From positions 1-33,269 of the forward strand of contig JAAFHB010000030.1 of assembly GCA_010906965.1 (NCBI GenBank): a DNA stretch of 33,269 nt. The letters run 5' to 3'. The position numbers and the translations under genes are program-made. Below are positions 24,383 through 33,269 of the stretch, piece by piece. The notes under the pieces are model-generated. The model searched no databases. It saw only the letters and a list, made by a program, of their open reading frames with translations, and was not told the origin of the DNA. The stretch is from Mariniphaga sp. Its GTDB lineage: Bacteria > Bacteroidota > Bacteroidia > Bacteroidales > Prolixibacteraceae. Positions within the stretch are counted from its first letter, which is position 1. The number at the start of each line of letters is the position of its first letter.

Positions 24383-25637
24383 TCCCGAAAAAAAGGGAAT
24401 GGATGTCAAACAGAAGCAGATACTTAAAAAGTATGCCGTTTTTGCTCTTATGGCAATAGCCTGTGCCATCTGTATGTTGCTGATATTCTCTCCCTCCGAT
24501 GATGCTAAGACGAAAGAACCGGGAACAGCCGGCTTTAACACCGTCATACCGATGCCCAAAGAAAAGGGCATCGTAGGCGACAAAAAGATTGCCTACGAAC
24601 AGGAACAGGTAAAGCAGAACCAACAGGAGAAGATGCACTCGCTTAGCGACTTTGCAACAATGACGGGTGGCGACAAGAGCAAGCCTGCTCCCGGCAATAC
24701 TGCACCTGCAACGCAACCGGTCTATACGCCAAAAACGACAAGTTCGTCTATTCAGAGTTCTGCCAATGCAAACAGAAATATTAATCGCACATTGGGAACA
24801 TTCTACGATTCCCCCAAGGCAGACACCGAAAAGGAGAGGCTTGCCAAAGAGTTGGAAGAGGTTAAAGCCCGGCTGGCAGATGAAGACAGCCGTAAAAATG
24901 CGGCAAATGAGCAGTTGGCAATCATGGAGAAATCGTACCAAATAGCGGCGAAGTACATTCCGATGGGTGCCGTTCCGACCGAAACGGAGCAACCCAAACC
25001 AACGTCATCAGCCAAAACCGCTGTTGTTCCAATCTCTCAGGTTGTGGAGCGAACTGTGTCGGCATTGCAGCAGGATGTTACCAATGCCGGGTTTGTGACA
25101 TCGTTCAGCCAACCCCGAAACATGGGTTTCATAACCGCTACCGCCGTATCAAAGGGCGAAAGCAAAAATACTATTTCCGCTTGTGTCCACGAAGACCAAA
25201 CGTTGACAGACGGCCAAAGTGTCCGTCTGCGTTTACTGGAGCAGATGAAAGCGGGGGCTATCGTTATTCCGCGCAATGCCATTATTACGGGTACCGGCAA
25301 GATACAGGGCGAGCGACTGGAGATAACAATCAACTCGTTGGAGTATGCAGGTACGATTCTCCCCGCAGATTTGCTGGTCTACGATACCGACGGACAAAAG
25401 GGCATCTTCATTCCCGGCTCAATGGAGGTCAACGCCATCAAAGAGGTGGCAGGCAATATGGGGACGAGTGCAGGAACAAGCATCAGCCTTGCGGGAAGTC
25501 CGGGGCAGCAGCTTGCTGCTGATATGAGTAAAGGCCTGATTCAAGGGGCATCGAAATACCTGTCAAAGAAAATGCAGGTAGTGAAAGTCAGCCTCAAAGC
25601 AGGTTACAAACTAATGCTCCTGCCAAAAGCAAATTAA
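24348..25637 (+). CDS. traM: Conjugation protein TraM (VirB10-like)
   Basis: The 429-aa protein has one N-terminal membrane helix (~29-47), a Lys/Gln/Pro-rich periplasmic linker with a coiled coil (~160-190, TEKERLAKELEEVKARLADE), and a C-terminal domain (~240-429) with VSACVHEDQTL-like, GAIVIPRNAIITGTGKI and DTDGQKGIFIPGSMEVNAIK motifs. These are conserved in Bacteroidota TraM, a VirB10-like protein spanning the periplasm. Length is normal. Confidence 0.9.
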   Translation: MNNDNQQTKESSPEKKGMDVKQKQILKKYAVFALMAIACAICMLLIFSPSDDAKTKEPGTAGFNTVIPMPKEKGIVGDKKIAYEQEQVKQNQQEKMHSLSDFATMTGGDKSKPAPGNTAPATQPVYTPKTTSSSIQSSANANRNINRTLGTFYDSPKADTEKERLAKELEEVKARLADEDSRKNAANEQLAIMEKSYQIAAKYIPMGAVPTETEQPKPTSSAKTAVVPISQVVERTVSALQQDVTNAGFVTSFSQPRNMGFITATAVSKGESKNTISACVHEDQTLTDGQSVRLRLLEQMKAGAIVIPRNAIITGTGKIQGERLEITINSLEYAGTILPADLLVYDTDGQKGIFIPGSMEVNAIKEVAGNMGTSAGTSISLAGSPGQQLAADMSKGLIQGASKYLSKKMQVVKVSLKAGYKLMLLPKAN

Positions 25638-25643
25638 AAACAC

Positions 25644-25653
25644 CACTAAAATC
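25644..25653 (+). promoter_or_regulatory. CACTAAAATC motif before traN
   Basis: The motif lies 7 bases before the traN ATG. The context CACTAAAATCCATTAAAATG is nearly the same as before traI. Confidence 0.5.
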
Positions 25654-25660
25654 CATTAAA

Positions 25661-26587
25661 ATGAAACAGTTAATTCTCATTGCAGTCCTTATTTTCGGAG
25701 CAATTTCAGTCAATGCACAGCGCCAAAGCAATGTATCAACGGGCGACCTCTACGAAGGTTTTTCCCGTAAAATCACCTATGACCGCATGATTCCGCCTTA
25801 CGGGTTGGAGGTCACCTTCGACAAGACAGTACACATTATTTTTCCCTCTGCGGTCAGGTATATTGACCTGGGTTCAGCGAACCTGATAGCAGGTAAAGCA
25901 GACGGAGCGGAGAATGTAGTTCGTGTAAAGGCTGCTGTTCGGGGCTTTGAAACAGAGACTAATTTTGCCGTTATCACCGATGAGGGTAACTTCTACTCGT
26001 TCAATGTGAAATACGCCAACGAACCCGAAAAACTCAACATCGAGATGAAAGATTTTATGCACGATGGAGATGCCGTTAATCGACCGAATAACAGCATGGA
26101 GATCTATTTGAAAGAATTGGGCAATGAGTCCCCAAAAGTGGTTCAACTAATAATGAAATCGATATACCTGAGCAACCAACGAGAGATTAAACACATCGGC
26201 TGCAAACGTTTCGGCATTCAACAAACCCTCAAGGGAATTTATGTCAATAACAGCCTTTTGTACTTCCACACACAGATTAAAAACAATTCAAATGTGCCGT
26301 TTGAGGTCGATTTTATTACGTTCAAAATAGTTGACAAGAAAGTCGCCAAACGTACCGCCATTCAGGAGCAGGTCATCTATCCCGTGAGAGCTTACAACAA
26401 CGTTACCGAGGTTAAGGGCATGAGTTCCGAGAGGACAGTCTTTGCGATGGATAAATTCACTATCCCCAACGACAAACAGTTGGTGGTAGAACTCTTCGAG
26501 AAAAATGGCGGACGACACCAAACCTTTAACGTCAATAACTCCGACATCACAGGTGCCGAAGTGATTAACGAACTTGAAGTTGAGTAG
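25661..26587 (+). CDS. traN: Conjugation protein TraN (VirB9-like, DUF4138)
   Basis: The 308-aa protein has a signal peptide (MKQLILIAVLIFGAISVNAQ) and the family hallmarks VTFDKTVHIIFPSAVRYIDL (~48-67) and IYVNNSLLYFHTQIKNNSNV (~190-209). It is the periplasmic/outer-membrane VirB9-like partner of TraM. It is the last intact gene of the transfer operon; traO after it is broken. Confidence 0.9.
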   Translation: MKQLILIAVLIFGAISVNAQRQSNVSTGDLYEGFSRKITYDRMIPPYGLEVTFDKTVHIIFPSAVRYIDLGSANLIAGKADGAENVVRVKAAVRGFETETNFAVITDEGNFYSFNVKYANEPEKLNIEMKDFMHDGDAVNRPNNSMEIYLKELGNESPKVVQLIMKSIYLSNQREIKHIGCKRFGIQQTLKGIYVNNSLLYFHTQIKNNSNVPFEVDFITFKIVDKKVAKRTAIQEQVIYPVRAYNNVTEVKGMSSERTVFAMDKFTIPNDKQLVVELFEKNGGRHQTFNVNNSDITGAEVINELEVE

Positions 26588-26885
26588 TATAAGAGTCATT
26601 ATATATTATTGTTGCGTTGCTTGCCCTCGCTGTGGGGCAGGCAAACGCCCAACTATTTGCATGTTACGAAACATCTAACTGGAGTGAAAAGCAGTTGTTT
26701 GACGGCTTGACCTTGCAAAGCTGCGACAGTTTCATTTATGGTGGGGCAATTACACTCGAACTGGAGTGCTTCTGACTGACAAAATTGTACTGATTCTAAA
26801 CACCCGTGAGCGTGTGCTGTGGGGAACTCCGACAGGACAATTCTTCACGCAATGTGGAATAGGAATTAAATTTATAATCAACTGA
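26588..26885 (+). pseudogene. traO: Decayed traO
   Basis: Directly after traN a frame without a start codon encodes a TraO-like signal peptide (LYIIVALLALAVGQANAQ). It then jumps to internal TraO residues (GGAITLELECF) and meets a stop. After a frameshift near 26,770 the TraO C-terminus follows (LTDKIVLILNTRERVLWGTP, then ...CGIGIKFIIN). Start codon, roughly half of the ~190-aa body and the frame are lost, so no functional protein is possible. Losing it would probably disrupt the envelope part of the channel. Confidence 0.75.
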
Positions 26886-27180
26886 TTATAAAAAAAGATA
26901 AAACGTGGATTAGCAATTTGCGCAAAACTGGCAGCTATAGTGCTGCTGGTTTACCATGCAAATGTTACATTCCTCAGCACTTCATTGCCAATTGCATTTG
27001 GTAACCAACAGTATATTTGGAGTATATTAAGATGATCTAAATCACCATCCGAAATCCAATATCGCAACAGCAGAAAAACAAATGCTGCATTTAAAAAAAG
27101 CAACAACTGGTCATTTCACGCGTTTTCGACGATTTTCAGTGTCAAAAAACGTCCAAAAACAGACTAAAAATAGAAACCTA
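26886..27180 (+). other. Degenerate right end of transfer region, possible traQ signal-peptide remnant
   Basis: A short frame without ATG (about 26,898-27,033) reads KRGLAICAKLAAIVLLVYHA, which resembles the secretion signal expected of the DUF3872/TraQ protein that normally follows traO, but the rest is not recognisable. Beyond 27,033 I see no gene until the RHS gene. The edge of the conjugative element is probably in this stretch. Confidence 0.3.
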
Positions 27181-27183
27181 AAT

Positions 27184-27235
27184 ATACCGTTCACCCAGAA
27201 ATCAATACCGTTCACCCTTGATTTCATACCGTTCA
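27184..27235 (+). promoter_or_regulatory. Three ATACCGTTCA boxes at exact 21-bp spacing (LytTR-type site)
   Basis: ATACCGTTCA occurs at 27184-27193, 27205-27214 and 27226-27235, start-to-start 21 bp each. Nine- to ten-base direct repeats of the (A/T)ACCGTT(C/A)A type on the same helix face are the recognition pattern of LytTR-domain response regulators. The last box ends 88 bases before the RHS gene start. Confidence 0.6.
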
Positions 27236-27323
27236 ATAAGTTTTTTATAAAATGCTATTTCATCATGATTTTAAGAAGGATCTTTAAGAACCAATCTTTT
27301 TAAAAGTTTATTAAACACCTACT

Positions 27324-30300
27324 ATGATGAAATACTTCAATAAAAATTGTTTGACAAAGGTAGCAACCTTTTTGCTTTCAATGACATTTACTCTAATTGG
27401 GCAAAATTCGCATGGTCAAAGTAGCTCATTTGCACCAAAAGACTTCATGAAGACACCTCCCTCACCAAATGCAGCTCAATTGGGAAGTTTCGGGGCAGCT
27501 GAAGTAGGTTTATTTACAGGCACGGCTCAGTATTCGATACCGCTATATACTTTTGAATCCTCCAATTTATCATTGCCCATTTCGTTGAACTATAGTTCAA
27601 ACGGGTTGAAAGTAGATGAACTGACATCTTGGGCAGGGCTTAACTGGGTCTTAAGTGCCGGTGGTGTGATAAGCCGCTATAGAAAAGGAACAGTCGATAA
27701 ACCAGGTGGCAGAACACCAGTGCCAAATTGGAATAACATGACAGCAGAACAAAAATATGACTTCTGTTTTAATGCTTCAAGCCTTGGTGGCATTGGCAAT
27801 GAACCTGATATTTTTTCTTACAGCCTACCTAATTATTCCGGGAAATTTGCATTTGATGATAGCGGGAAACCGGTATTATTCCCTTATGCAAATCTTAAAA
27901 TTGAAACGAATCCACCCACTTCAAATTCCTACACTTTTTTTAATATTACAACACCAGATGGGATTATCTATAAGTATTCAGATTCCGAGCAAACGGGCCA
28001 GCCCTCAGAATCGACTTACCCAAGTTCCTGGTATCTCTCAGAAATTATCCATCCCAAGGGCGATTCTATTACTTTTCATTATGATGGTGCCTGGATTACA
28101 CAGTATTTAGCGACTGCACAAAACGTATCCGTAGTTGTGGAATTAACAGGATCGGGTGGAGGTACTCCTCCACCTGAGAATATCGAAAAAGTAATCAAAT
28201 GCACCAATTACGTTCTTTTTTTAAAAGAAGTAGATTTTCATAAATACGGTAAAATAATATTCGAAAAATCAGCCGATCGATCAGATGCTGATGGAGAATA
28301 TAAATTGAATAAAATTGTAATAAAAGACAGTAATGGAACCCAAGTAAAAGCGTTCAGCTTTTGGTATCAGTTTCCTTATAGAAATAATAGCTATCAGGCC
28401 AATGCGAATGCAACTATTGGCGACTTTGACATGCTCACTGGCAAGAACAATTACCGGATGTTCCTTGACTCCCTTCAACAGCTTGATGCAACCAATACCC
28501 GGATTTCTTCTTATAAATTTAATTACAATAGCTTAGACGGATTGCCTGCCAGGTTTAGCTATTCTCAAGATCATTGGGGCTATTTTAATGGTAAGTTTAA
28601 TGAAGATCTTGCACCGTTTAGCGCTGTTCCCACTATGAATCGAAACGCTTTTTCAAATATGGTCACATCATATGCAAACAGGAATGCAGATTACAATTTT
28701 TCAAAAAGAGGAATGCTGAATAAAATCACTTTCCCCACAGGTGGGTATACTACAATTGATTATGAAGCGCATAAAGGTAGTACAGGAAAAGAAATTGGAG
28801 GATGCAGGGTTTTAAGGACAACGAGTTATGCATCACCATCGGCAACACCTCAGATCAAAAAGTACATTTATCCATATCTTGAGAGCGCAATTGATACAAT
28901 TTATTATCAGACATATAAGGCCTATTACAATGTTTCTTGTGGTCCATCATGTCAATCGTCAGGATCATACACAGTAGGCGTATTGAGCTCAAACTCTTTA
29001 TATGGTGTATATATAGATGGGAAATACCATGTCGTTTATCCAACCATAGAAGTTGATGATGGAGAAAACAAGGAAAATGGTAAAACAGTTTACGATTTCG
29101 ACTATAGTTGGGATTCACCCGGTACCCCACTAAATGGTCAACCAGTTTACCCATTGGCAAAAAGCAACTCAGGTTTTGACAGCGGACTAAAAACAGATTC
29201 CGAAATAAGCGACAACTCTAATACAGTTAAGAAAAAAGAGACCATAACTTACAATAAAGCGGAAATGGGAAATTATAAGGTAATCCATTGCATGGCTGTT
29301 AATGCAAGACCTCAAGATAATAATGTTTTTATGACAAATGCAGAGCGTCTTCAGTATTATGATGTAGTACCCTACGATATCATCTCAAAATGGTATTACA
29401 TAAATTCAGTAGTACAAACAGATTATCAAAGCAATGGGAGTATTTTACAGAAAACAACCGGGTATTCCTACAACAATCCGGTACACGCTCAAATTTCACT
29501 TGAATCTACCACAAATAGTCTCGGGGAAACACTGACAAAAAAATACCTTTATCCTTTAGATTATTCTCCTACTGCAAATAGCAACTCATGCGAAAGTACA
29601 CGATTGACTTGCATCGCATCTGCAACCACGACATATAATCAAATGATTGCGCAGTGTAATGCAATTCCTGATACAAGCGCACGGGCGACCTGTATCAATT
29701 CATACACCAGCGCTTATAATTATAATGTGACTCAGTGCAATAATACCTATAATAGCTGTATGGATGCGTCTTCCTCCGATCAAAGTATTATTTCCGAGAT
29801 GCAGAATAAATATATAATCAGTCCTGTAATAGAAGAACAGAACCTTCTGGTCAAAAATAATGTGACCACACTTACAGGCGGGAAAATCCACAAATACAAA
29901 AAACAAAATGGATTGATTGTCAATGGTAAAGAATTTGCAATTGAATTAAGCACACCTTCCACTGATCTTACAGCATCCTCATTTAATGCATCACAAGTGA
30001 TGACTTTCCATCCTGCTTATAAGGAAAAATTAACTTACGACAACTATGACACAAATGGCAATATCATTCAGTATCACCTCTCTGACAATACCAATACTTC
30101 GTTTCTTTGGGCATACAACGCAACGAAGCCTGTTATCCAAGGTGTAAACGTTTCGTACGATGTTTTAAAAGCAGCAGTTGAGAATGCTGTAGGGACCACA
30201 AATCTGGAAACATACTGGAATGGATTCAACAGCATTGCAACCAATTCAACACAGCAGGCCACCTGGAAAACCTTTAATACCAACCTTCGCAACAATGCCT

Positions 30301-30482
30301 CTTTGGCAAATGCTCAAATCACCGCTTACACTTATGATCCTCTGATTGGTATGACCTCCCAAACTGATCCCAACGGCATAACTACTTACTATGAGTACGA
30401 TAGTTTTGGAAGGTTAAAGTTGACGAAAGATCAATATGGGAATATCATAAAGATTTACAATTATCATTATCAGGAACAATAG
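27324..30482 (+). CDS. Secreted RHS/YD-type protein
   Basis: The 1,052-aa protein has a signal peptide (hydrophobic ~14-26, cleavage near HGQ-SS). The N-terminal segment (SIPLYTFESSNLSLPISLNY, GLNWVLSAGGVISRYRKG) is common to Bacteroidota RHS proteins, with ITFPTGGYTTIDYE in the middle and YD repeats at the very end (TAYTYDPLIGMTSQTDPNGI, YYEYDSFGRLKLTKDQYGN). It ends right after the last YD repeat without an RHS core or toxin tip, so it is a stand-alone shell-like protein. A Cys-rich insert at residues ~754-815 (about seven Cys, e.g. RLTCIASATTTYNQMIAQC) is unusual. It is followed 34 bases later by a second large secreted gene and preceded by LytTR-type boxes. Confidence 0.75.
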   Translation: MMKYFNKNCLTKVATFLLSMTFTLIGQNSHGQSSSFAPKDFMKTPPSPNAAQLGSFGAAEVGLFTGTAQYSIPLYTFESSNLSLPISLNYSSNGLKVDELTSWAGLNWVLSAGGVISRYRKGTVDKPGGRTPVPNWNNMTAEQKYDFCFNASSLGGIGNEPDIFSYSLPNYSGKFAFDDSGKPVLFPYANLKIETNPPTSNSYTFFNITTPDGIIYKYSDSEQTGQPSESTYPSSWYLSEIIHPKGDSITFHYDGAWITQYLATAQNVSVVVELTGSGGGTPPPENIEKVIKCTNYVLFLKEVDFHKYGKIIFEKSADRSDADGEYKLNKIVIKDSNGTQVKAFSFWYQFPYRNNSYQANANATIGDFDMLTGKNNYRMFLDSLQQLDATNTRISSYKFNYNSLDGLPARFSYSQDHWGYFNGKFNEDLAPFSAVPTMNRNAFSNMVTSYANRNADYNFSKRGMLNKITFPTGGYTTIDYEAHKGSTGKEIGGCRVLRTTSYASPSATPQIKKYIYPYLESAIDTIYYQTYKAYYNVSCGPSCQSSGSYTVGVLSSNSLYGVYIDGKYHVVYPTIEVDDGENKENGKTVYDFDYSWDSPGTPLNGQPVYPLAKSNSGFDSGLKTDSEISDNSNTVKKKETITYNKAEMGNYKVIHCMAVNARPQDNNVFMTNAERLQYYDVVPYDIISKWYYINSVVQTDYQSNGSILQKTTGYSYNNPVHAQISLESTTNSLGETLTKKYLYPLDYSPTANSNSCESTRLTCIASATTTYNQMIAQCNAIPDTSARATCINSYTSAYNYNVTQCNNTYNSCMDASSSDQSIISEMQNKYIISPVIEEQNLLVKNNVTTLTGGKIHKYKKQNGLIVNGKEFAIELSTPSTDLTASSFNASQVMTFHPAYKEKLTYDNYDTNGNIIQYHLSDNTNTSFLWAYNATKPVIQGVNVSYDVLKAAVENAVGTTNLETYWNGFNSIATNSTQQATWKTFNTNLRNNASLANAQITAYTYDPLIGMTSQTDPNGITTYYEYDSFGRLKLTKDQYGNIIKIYNYHYQEQ

Positions 30483-30516
30483 CCAATACCAGATTAACTA
30501 CTATATCCAAACAACT

Positions 30517-33269
30517 ATGAAAAAGCTGTCAACGCTCATTTCCGGTTTTATCAATTCTAAAAGAATCAAGTCTGGGATCAGGCATTTACTCACTTTGTTG
30601 ATCTTTTTATCCTTTTGCTCATTTCTGATTCCTTCACATGTAAGTGGTCAGTGCCCAGCGCCATATCCCGGCACTACAACACTTTCTTGCGGGAGCGCTA
30701 CTGCAACTCTTACAGCGGTTACAACGGTCGGTAACATGAGGCACCGCTGGTATACAGTTGCAAGCGGAGGCTATGAAATGAGTGGTATTGTCACCAACTA
30801 TTCCAGCTATGTTACAAGGTCTTCCTATACCAGCTATTTCTCTTCCAACACGACCTTTTATGTATCAACCTATAATCCTTCCAATGGTTGCGAGAGTGCT
30901 CGTGTGGCTATTTCGGTTACTGTAAACCAACCAACCAGTATCGGTATAGCACCGTCTGATAATCCGACAAGTGTATGTTCAACTAATTCTTCGTTTATCC
31001 TTACGGCAAGCGGAGGGAGTAATTACCAATGGTATATGAATGGTGGCTACATTTCCGGTGCAACAGGATCGACTTATCATCCTGTTGCAAGTGGAAATTA
31101 TTCAGTCCAGGGAACCACTTCCTGCGGATCAAGTACATCTTCTTCAATCCCGGTTACAATCGTTAATTCGGCTTTATTGTCTGTATCGGTCGGCGGCGAT
31201 AATAACATTTGTTACGGCTCCAATGCCAATTATACAGCTTCGGTAGGTAATGGACTTTCATCTTTAGTCAGCTATCAATGGTATGTAAACGGTGCAGCGG
31301 TTGGCTCAAATAGTTCAGCATTCAGTTCTTCCTCCCTTTCAAACGGTGATGTTGTAAAATGTAATGTCACTTTGCTTGGCGGGGTTTGCGCTTCACCAGG
31401 TTCTGCCTCTTCAAATGATTTTCCGGTCACTGTAATTTATTCCCCCGCTGCTCCATATACCTCTGGTAATAACTCTAACTGTGGAGGCGCTACACTAACG
31501 CTATCAGCAACAAATCCTTCTGGCAGTGGTATCACGCAACATTGGTTTGATTCACCTTCAGGCGGGAATGAATTATCAGGTGTCAGTGTTGCCAGTGGAG
31601 GCAGCCCTTATGTGACGACCTATACTACTTATTTTGGATCGACGGTTACCTACTACGTTTCAACATCAAACGCCTGTGGTACAAGTTCAAGAACGGCTGT
31701 CACCGCAACAGTTAATGCAGAACCCTCTATAGCCATCTCCCCTTCAGGAAATCCAATGAGCAATTGCGAAGGAAATGGATTTACAATAACAGCTTCAGGT
31801 GGTTCCAGCTACGAATGGAGAATAAACAGTTCCACCGGGTCTGTTCTCTCTAATGCAGCCTCCTATACTCCGACACAAACAGGGTCCAATACTTTTTATC
31901 TCAGCGGAACCAATTCCTGCGGTAACCGGCAAACACTTCAAATCCCTGTAAGTATTACCCCCAAAATGCCAACATCACTTTCAATCACTTCCGGACCCAC
32001 CTCTCTGTGTCAGGGCAGCGTTTCTGCGTCAACATTCACCGCATCTGCCTCAAATGTAAATAGTTATAGCTGGTCAGTGACAGGTGGTGGTAGCACGATC
32101 AACGGCGCAGGAACAGCAAGCTGGGATCCATCTTTCTTTGGCACAGCACGCATAACGGTAGTGGCTACCGGATGTGACGGCATAACATCAACATCTACTT
32201 ACCGCGATGTAGTGATCACCCCCAAAATGCCAACATCACTTTCAATCACTTCAGGCCCTACCTCTTTGTGTCAGGGTACCGTTTCAACTTCTTCCTATAC
32301 TGCCTCGGCTTTAAATGTCAATAGTTATACATGGTCTGTTAGCAATGCCTTTGGCAGCACGATCAACGGCGCAGGAACAGTAAGCTGGGATCCATCATTC
32401 ATGGGCACAGCACGCATAACGGTAGTGGCTACCGGATGTGACGGCACAACATCAATATCTACTTACCGCGATGTGGTGATCACCCCAAAAATGCCAACAT
32501 CACTATCAATAACTTCAGGCCCTACCTCTTTGTGTCAGGGCAGCGTTTCTACGTCTACATTCACCGCCTCGGCTTCAAATGTAAATAGTTATAGCTGGTC
32601 AATCACAAGTGCGGGTGGCAGTACAATCAACGGCTCAGGAACAGTAAGCTGGGATCTATCTTTCTTTGGTACAGCACGCATAACGGTAGTGGCTACCGGA
32701 TGCGACGGCACAACGTCAACATCTACTTACCGCGATGTTATAGTAAATCCCAGACCTAGAAGCATGGTATCCGGAACAACAACTGTTTGTAGTGGTAGTC
32801 CTGCGGCGATAACTATTTCATTGACGGGAACTCCTCCGTGGAATTTAACCTACTCGGATGGAACAACACCTGTATCAGTTTCCGCAATTTATTCGTCGCC
32901 TTATGTTCTAAACATAAATCCGACAACGAACAAGAACTATACTGTAACAGCCCTTGGTGATAATTATTGCACCGCAATTGGAAGTGACTTGACAGGAAGT
33001 GCTGCAATTACAGTAAACCCATTTCCATCGACTCCAGGCTCCATAACAGGGACACCAACCGTTTGCCAGGGACAAAGCAGTGTCGCCTACAGCGTCCCTG
33101 CAATTGCCAATGCAACAGGCTACACATGGACTTTGCCTGCAGGCGCAACAATAACCTCCGGCAATAATACCAGCAGTATTACGGTAGCTTATTCCACAAG
33201 TGCCGTCAACGGCAATGTAACTGTTCTGGGAATAAACGCCTGCGGATCTGGCGCTGTAAGTACCAGCTA
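30517..33269 (+). CDS. Large Ig/PKD-like surface protein, N-terminal part (cut by window)
   Basis: The frame stays open to the right edge (917 codons). It begins with a long signal peptide (hydrophobic ~24-40, ending HVSGQ-CPAP). Repeated Ig-like units with paired Cys and a W core follow, such as SNYQWYMNGG and VSYQWYVNG. Residues ~481-743 form three near-identical 87-88-aa modules, then PKD-like modules (GSITGTPTVCQGQSSVAYSV, TGYTWTLPAGATI). In Bacteroidota such N-termini often lead into a DUF6443/RHS-repeat toxin or a type IX secretion C-terminal domain; which one applies here lies beyond the window. Confidence 0.7.
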   Translation, partial: MKKLSTLISGFINSKRIKSGIRHLLTLLIFLSFCSFLIPSHVSGQCPAPYPGTTTLSCGSATATLTAVTTVGNMRHRWYTVASGGYEMSGIVTNYSSYVTRSSYTSYFSSNTTFYVSTYNPSNGCESARVAISVTVNQPTSIGIAPSDNPTSVCSTNSSFILTASGGSNYQWYMNGGYISGATGSTYHPVASGNYSVQGTTSCGSSTSSSIPVTIVNSALLSVSVGGDNNICYGSNANYTASVGNGLSSLVSYQWYVNGAAVGSNSSAFSSSSLSNGDVVKCNVTLLGGVCASPGSASSNDFPVTVIYSPAAPYTSGNNSNCGGATLTLSATNPSGSGITQHWFDSPSGGNELSGVSVASGGSPYVTTYTTYFGSTVTYYVSTSNACGTSSRTAVTATVNAEPSIAISPSGNPMSNCEGNGFTITASGGSSYEWRINSSTGSVLSNAASYTPTQTGSNTFYLSGTNSCGNRQTLQIPVSITPKMPTSLSITSGPTSLCQGSVSASTFTASASNVNSYSWSVTGGGSTINGAGTASWDPSFFGTARITVVATGCDGITSTSTYRDVVITPKMPTSLSITSGPTSLCQGTVSTSSYTASALNVNSYTWSVSNAFGSTINGAGTVSWDPSFMGTARITVVATGCDGTTSISTYRDVVITPKMPTSLSITSGPTSLCQGSVSTSTFTASASNVNSYSWSITSAGGSTINGSGTVSWDLSFFGTARITVVATGCDGTTSTSTYRDVIVNPRPRSMVSGTTTVCSGSPAAITISLTGTPPWNLTYSDGTTPVSVSAIYSSPYVLNINPTTNKNYTVTALGDNYCTAIGSDLTGSAAITVNPFPSTPGSITGTPTVCQGQSSVAYSVPAIANATGYTWTLPAGATITSGNNTSSITVAYSTSAVNGNVTVLGINACGSGAVSTS
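31957..32745 (+). repeat. Three tandem ~262-bp coding repeats
   Basis: Units 31957-32217 (261 bp), 32218-32481 (264 bp) and 32482-32745 (264 bp) each encode TPKMPTSLSITSGPTSLCQG, a SxSWS/TWSV core, INGxGTxSWDxSF, and ARITVVATGCDG ending STYRDV. Nucleotide identity between units is very high over long stretches, which indicates recent duplication or gene conversion. Confidence 0.9.

Overview
The window reads as Bacteroidota DNA. It carries a CTnDOT-type conjugation module (mobA-mobB-mobC and traA-traN with the DUF3408, DUF4134, DUF4133, DUF4141 and DUF3989 families), a topB/DUF4099-DUF3945 pair, A/T-rich start sites without Shine-Dalgarno sequences, a TAnnTTTG-type -7 promoter box, and secreted RHS/Ig-like genes of the kind common in Chitinophaga- and Pedobacter-like bacteria. 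The genus cannot be fixed from the sequence alone.

Layout. (1) 1-2,170 looks like the host chromosome: a partial Omp85/BamA-like outer-membrane gene on the minus strand, a divergent HAD phosphatase, and the first ~35 codons of an MFS transporter that is abruptly cut. (2) 2,170-about 8,170 is a very AT-rich island. A large serine recombinase starts right at the cut in the MFS gene. A convergent minus-strand set follows (ribbon-helix-helix protein, SF2 helicase with an unusual P-loop, HNH nuclease, unknown 195-aa protein). The HNH frame holds two in-frame TGA codons, both exactly where the family has conserved tryptophans. Its right part (7.5-8.1 kb) is rearranged debris with a perfect 42-bp direct repeat. 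(3) About 8,170-26,900 is a defective integrative conjugative element. It contains topB truncated before its catalytic tyrosine, a DUF4099/DUF3945 protein, a frameshifted RteC-like regulator, the coupling protein, relaxase and accessory protein (mobC, mobB, mobA), a hairpin-rich probable oriT, and a plus-strand traA-to-traN operon that decays into a traO pseudogene. No integrase, excisionase, traP or intact traQ is present. (4) 27,000-33,269 is an RHS/YD-type secreted gene followed by a large, truncated Ig/PKD-like surface gene with three near-identical 87-88-aa repeats. Three ATACCGTTCA boxes spaced exactly 21 bp, a LytTR-type arrangement, lie upstream of the pair.

How the parts fit. MobA/MobB would nick and bind at oriT, MobC would couple the strand to the channel, and TraE-TraN would build the type IV secretion machine powered by TraG. 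With topB cut, the RteC-like gene frameshifted and traO decayed, this copy is probably not self-transmissible. Two outward-facing operons (DUF3945-topB and parA-tra) share a mirrored array of four 10-bp TGGC iterons, which suggests one common regulator.

The least explained signals are the TGA-for-Trp HNH gene, the mirrored TGGC iteron arrays, the four tandem 8-bp NCGTAYTG units before parA, the 21-bp-phased boxes before the RHS pair, and the serine-recombinase island whose two flanks belong to unrelated genes.
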